This document shows, piece by piece, positions 62,251 through 64,000 of a DNA stretch of 64,000 nucleotides. Each line of letters opens with the position of its first letter. The first letter of the stretch is position 1. A program made the position numbers and the translations under genes. Below the pieces are notes generated by a model, which saw nothing but the letters and a program-made list of their open reading frames with translations, had not been told where the DNA came from and did no database searches. The DNA comes from Halorubrum cibi (GTDB lineage Archaea > Halobacteriota > Halobacteria > Halobacteriales > Haloferacaceae), in assembly GCF_900182635.1 (NCBI RefSeq), contig NZ_FXTD01000001.1:62001-126000 (forward strand), read 5' to 3'.

Positions 62251-63477
62251 ATGAGCACGAAAGCAATCGAGAGCCTCTCGGAGGACACGGTACGACACAT
62301 TGCGGAGGAACGCGACGAGCCCGAGTGGCTCCTGGAAACCCGTCTGAACGCGCTCGAGGCGCTGGAGACGGCCGAGCTGCCCGACGTCATCCAGACGCCC
62401 GGCCGACGTTGGACGGATCTGGAGGCGCTGGACTTCGAGGCGCTCGTCGACCCACTGAACCAGTCGGACGCGACGGAGCGGACCGCCGGCGACGACGAGG
62501 TCGTCGTCGCGCCGTTCACGGAGGCGTTCGCCGAGCACGGGGACGTCCTCGAGGAGCACTTCGGAAGCGTGCTCGACCCCGAGCACAACTACCTGACGGC
62601 GCTGTCGGTTGCGCTTTTCACCACCGGCACGTTCGTCTACGTCCCCGAGGGAGTCGACGTCGAGGACGTGAAGATCCGCGCGGAGATGAACTCCCGCTCG
62701 CTGTTCAGCCAGACGCTCGTCGTCGCCGAGGAGTCGTCGTCGGTGACGATCCTCGAGTCGATCGAGTCGGGGAGCGAGGCCGCCGCCTCGGACATCGAGG
62801 GCGACCGGTACTTCTCGAACCTCGTCGAGGTCGTCGGCGGCGAGAACGCCGACGTCCAGTTCGGATCGCTCCAGAACCTCGACGACGACACCTACACCTA
62901 CTCGCTGAAACGCGGGGTCACGGACACGTACGCCACGATCGACTGGATCGAGAGCAACTTCGGCTCGAAGCTCACCCGCTCCGACGTCGAGACCGAGCTG
63001 AACGGCGACGGCTCCGAGAGCCAGATCGTCGGGACGTTCTTCGGCAGCGAGGACCAGCACTTCGACGTTAACGCCCGCGTCTGGCACCAGGCCGAACACA
63101 CCACGGCCGACCTCGTCACGCGCGGCGTGCTCGACGACGTGGCGCGCTCGGTCTACGAGGGCGTCCAGGACGTCGGCCGTGACGCGTGGAACACCTCCAG
63201 TTACCAGCGCGAGAACACGCTCATGCTGTCGGACGACGCCGAGGCCGACGCGTCGCCGAAGCTGATCATCCACAACCACGACACGGAGGCGTCACACTCC
63301 GCGACCGTGGGACAGGTCGACGCCGAGGACCTCTTCTACCTGGAGAGTCGCTCCATCGACCCGAAGACGGCTCGGAACATGCTCGTCGAGGGCTTCTTCG
63401 TTCCCGTCTTAGAGGAGATCGCGGTCGACGAGTTCCGCGAGGACGTCGAGGAGCTCGTCATCGAGCGGCTCCAGTAG
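62251..63477 (+). CDS. sufD: Fe-S cluster assembly protein SufD
   Basis: A 408-aa SufB paralogue and partner. It keeps EPEWLLETRLNALEALETAE at the N-terminus and the C-terminal KLIIHNHDTEASHSATVGQV and DAEDLFYLESRSIDPKTARN typical of SufD, including the His of SHSATVG that supports cluster assembly. It lacks the EGCSAP loop of SufB. It starts one base after the sufB stop codon (TAACATG), so the two are co-translated. The in-frame upstream ATG lies inside sufB and is rejected. Confidence 0.94.
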   Translation: MSTKAIESLSEDTVRHIAEERDEPEWLLETRLNALEALETAELPDVIQTPGRRWTDLEALDFEALVDPLNQSDATERTAGDDEVVVAPFTEAFAEHGDVLEEHFGSVLDPEHNYLTALSVALFTTGTFVYVPEGVDVEDVKIRAEMNSRSLFSQTLVVAEESSSVTILESIESGSEAAASDIEGDRYFSNLVEVVGGENADVQFGSLQNLDDDTYTYSLKRGVTDTYATIDWIESNFGSKLTRSDVETELNGDGSESQIVGTFFGSEDQHFDVNARVWHQAEHTTADLVTRGVLDDVARSVYEGVQDVGRDAWNTSSYQRENTLMLSDDAEADASPKLIIHNHDTEASHSATVGQVDAEDLFYLESRSIDPKTARNMLVEGFFVPVLEEIAVDEFREDVEELVIERLQ

Positions 63478-63540
63478 CGGGTCGCTCGCAGCAAAGACTC
63501 ACGGGGATTCGATTTTTCGCGACCGCCTCCGGGAACGCCG

Positions 63541-64000
63541 TTAGTATCCCTCCTCGTCGGCGACGCGGTTCACGGCCGAGACGACGGTCTCGCCGATCGT
63601 CTCGATGTCGCCGTCGCCGACCGTGAGCGGCGGCGCGAGCATGAGGTGGTCGCCGGCCTGCCCGTCGACGCTGCCGCCGCCGGGATACGTGTACACGCCG
63701 TTCGCGAGCGCGGCGTCGTAGATCCGGTCGGCGACGTCGGCGTCGGGGTCGAACGGGGCCTTCGTCTCCCGGTCGGCGACGAACTCGACGCCGACCTGGA
63801 GACCGACTCGTCGGATCTCGCCGACGATCGGGTGTTCGGCGAGCGGTTCCAGAGTCTCCTCGAGCCGCCGCCCGCGCCGCCGAACCGCCGCGAACAGGTC
63901 CTCGGTGTAACGGTCGAGGACGCGGTCTGCCACCGCCGCCGAGATCGGGTTGCCGCTGTAGGTGTGACCGTGCTGGAAGGGGTGGTCGTGCTCCTCGAGC
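63541..64000 (-). CDS. Class III aminotransferase, C-terminal part (truncated by window edge)
   Basis: About 153 codons of a PLP-dependent class III aminotransferase whose start lies beyond the window. The visible part begins EHDHPFQHGHTYSGNPISAA, the conserved segment after the PLP Lys, and includes GEIRRVGLQVGVEFVADRET and a C-terminal small domain (GDHLMLAPPLTVGDGDIETI). The Gly- and His-rich loop favours an omega-amino acid or diaminopelargonate-type enzyme, but the substrate cannot be fixed. It converges with sufD. Confidence 0.87.
   Translation of the reverse strand, partial: LEEHDHPFQHGHTYSGNPISAAVADRVLDRYTEDLFAAVRRRGRRLEETLEPLAEHPIVGEIRRVGLQVGVEFVADRETKAPFDPDADVADRIYDAALANGVYTYPGGGSVDGQAGDHLMLAPPLTVGDGDIETIGETVVSAVNRVADEEGY

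Overview
The window is 64 kb of haloarchaeal chromosome, most like Halorubrum or a close relative. The evidence is GC of about 70% with GC-rich third codon positions, very acidic proteins with D/E-rich linkers, TATA boxes 24-30 nt ahead of start codons with little or no leader, Tat lipoproteins, and many protein families known only from halophilic archaea. There is no rRNA, CRISPR array, complete insertion sequence or provirus. One tRNA (Gln, CTG) is present. The gene content is core chromosomal.

Layout. 1-6.1 kb: the end of a tungstate/molybdate-type ABC transporter, an orphan HalX response regulator that lacks its phosphoacceptor Asp, a ModE-type regulator, a DUF2240 pair and a membrane taxis transducer. 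6.3-15.1 kb: NurA nuclease, CPBP protease, phosphoglucose isomerase, DoxX-type membrane protein, a COG0523 metallochaperone GTPase, and a Get3/ArsA ATPase coupled to a small unknown gene. 15.2-20.8 kb: CstA peptide/carbon-starvation transporter, a cupin pair, a run of small leaderless haloarchaeal genes and IMP cyclohydrolase. 21-24.4 kb: tRNA-Gln, KEOPS subunit Cgi121 and Hel308 helicase. 24.4-31.6 kb: regulators, a three-Cys ferredoxin, the DR2241/CbiX chelatase pair, threonine ammonia-lyase and a hydrolase. 31.7-44.2 kb: CysRS, prephenate dehydratase, M48 protease with a beta-propeller lipoprotein, a radical SAM protein, DUF373, and an ADP-forming acyl-CoA synthetase coupled to a phosphotransacetylase-like regulatory protein. 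44.3-50.8 kb: an orphan histidine kinase, a divergent regulator pair, two small zinc-ribbon genes, a creatininase-family enzyme and the PAN proteasome ATPase. 50.9-64 kb: Mre11-Rad50 with a coupled small gene, three small haloarchaeal genes, DNA polymerase B, the sufCBD operon and the end of a class III aminotransferase.

DNA maintenance is a theme, with nurA, hel308, mre11, rad50 and polB all present. Hel308, Mre11 and PolB end in PCNA-binding-like peptides, and PolB also starts with one. Fe-S and tetrapyrrole functions form a second group (sufCBD, ferredoxin, DR2241, CbiX, radical SAM).

The observations most worth following are four. First, a modular intergenic repeat occurs three times with a 20-nt identical core and variable hairpins. 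Second, two patches of AT-rich codons in polB sit exactly at classical intein insertion sites, although no intein is present. Third, the HalX receiver carries Gly in place of the phosphorylated Asp. Fourth, several translationally coupled partner genes of unknown function lie beside Mre11-Rad50, Get3 and the acyl-CoA synthetase. Family names are from recognition of sequence motifs, not from a database search; DUF numbers in particular are tentative.
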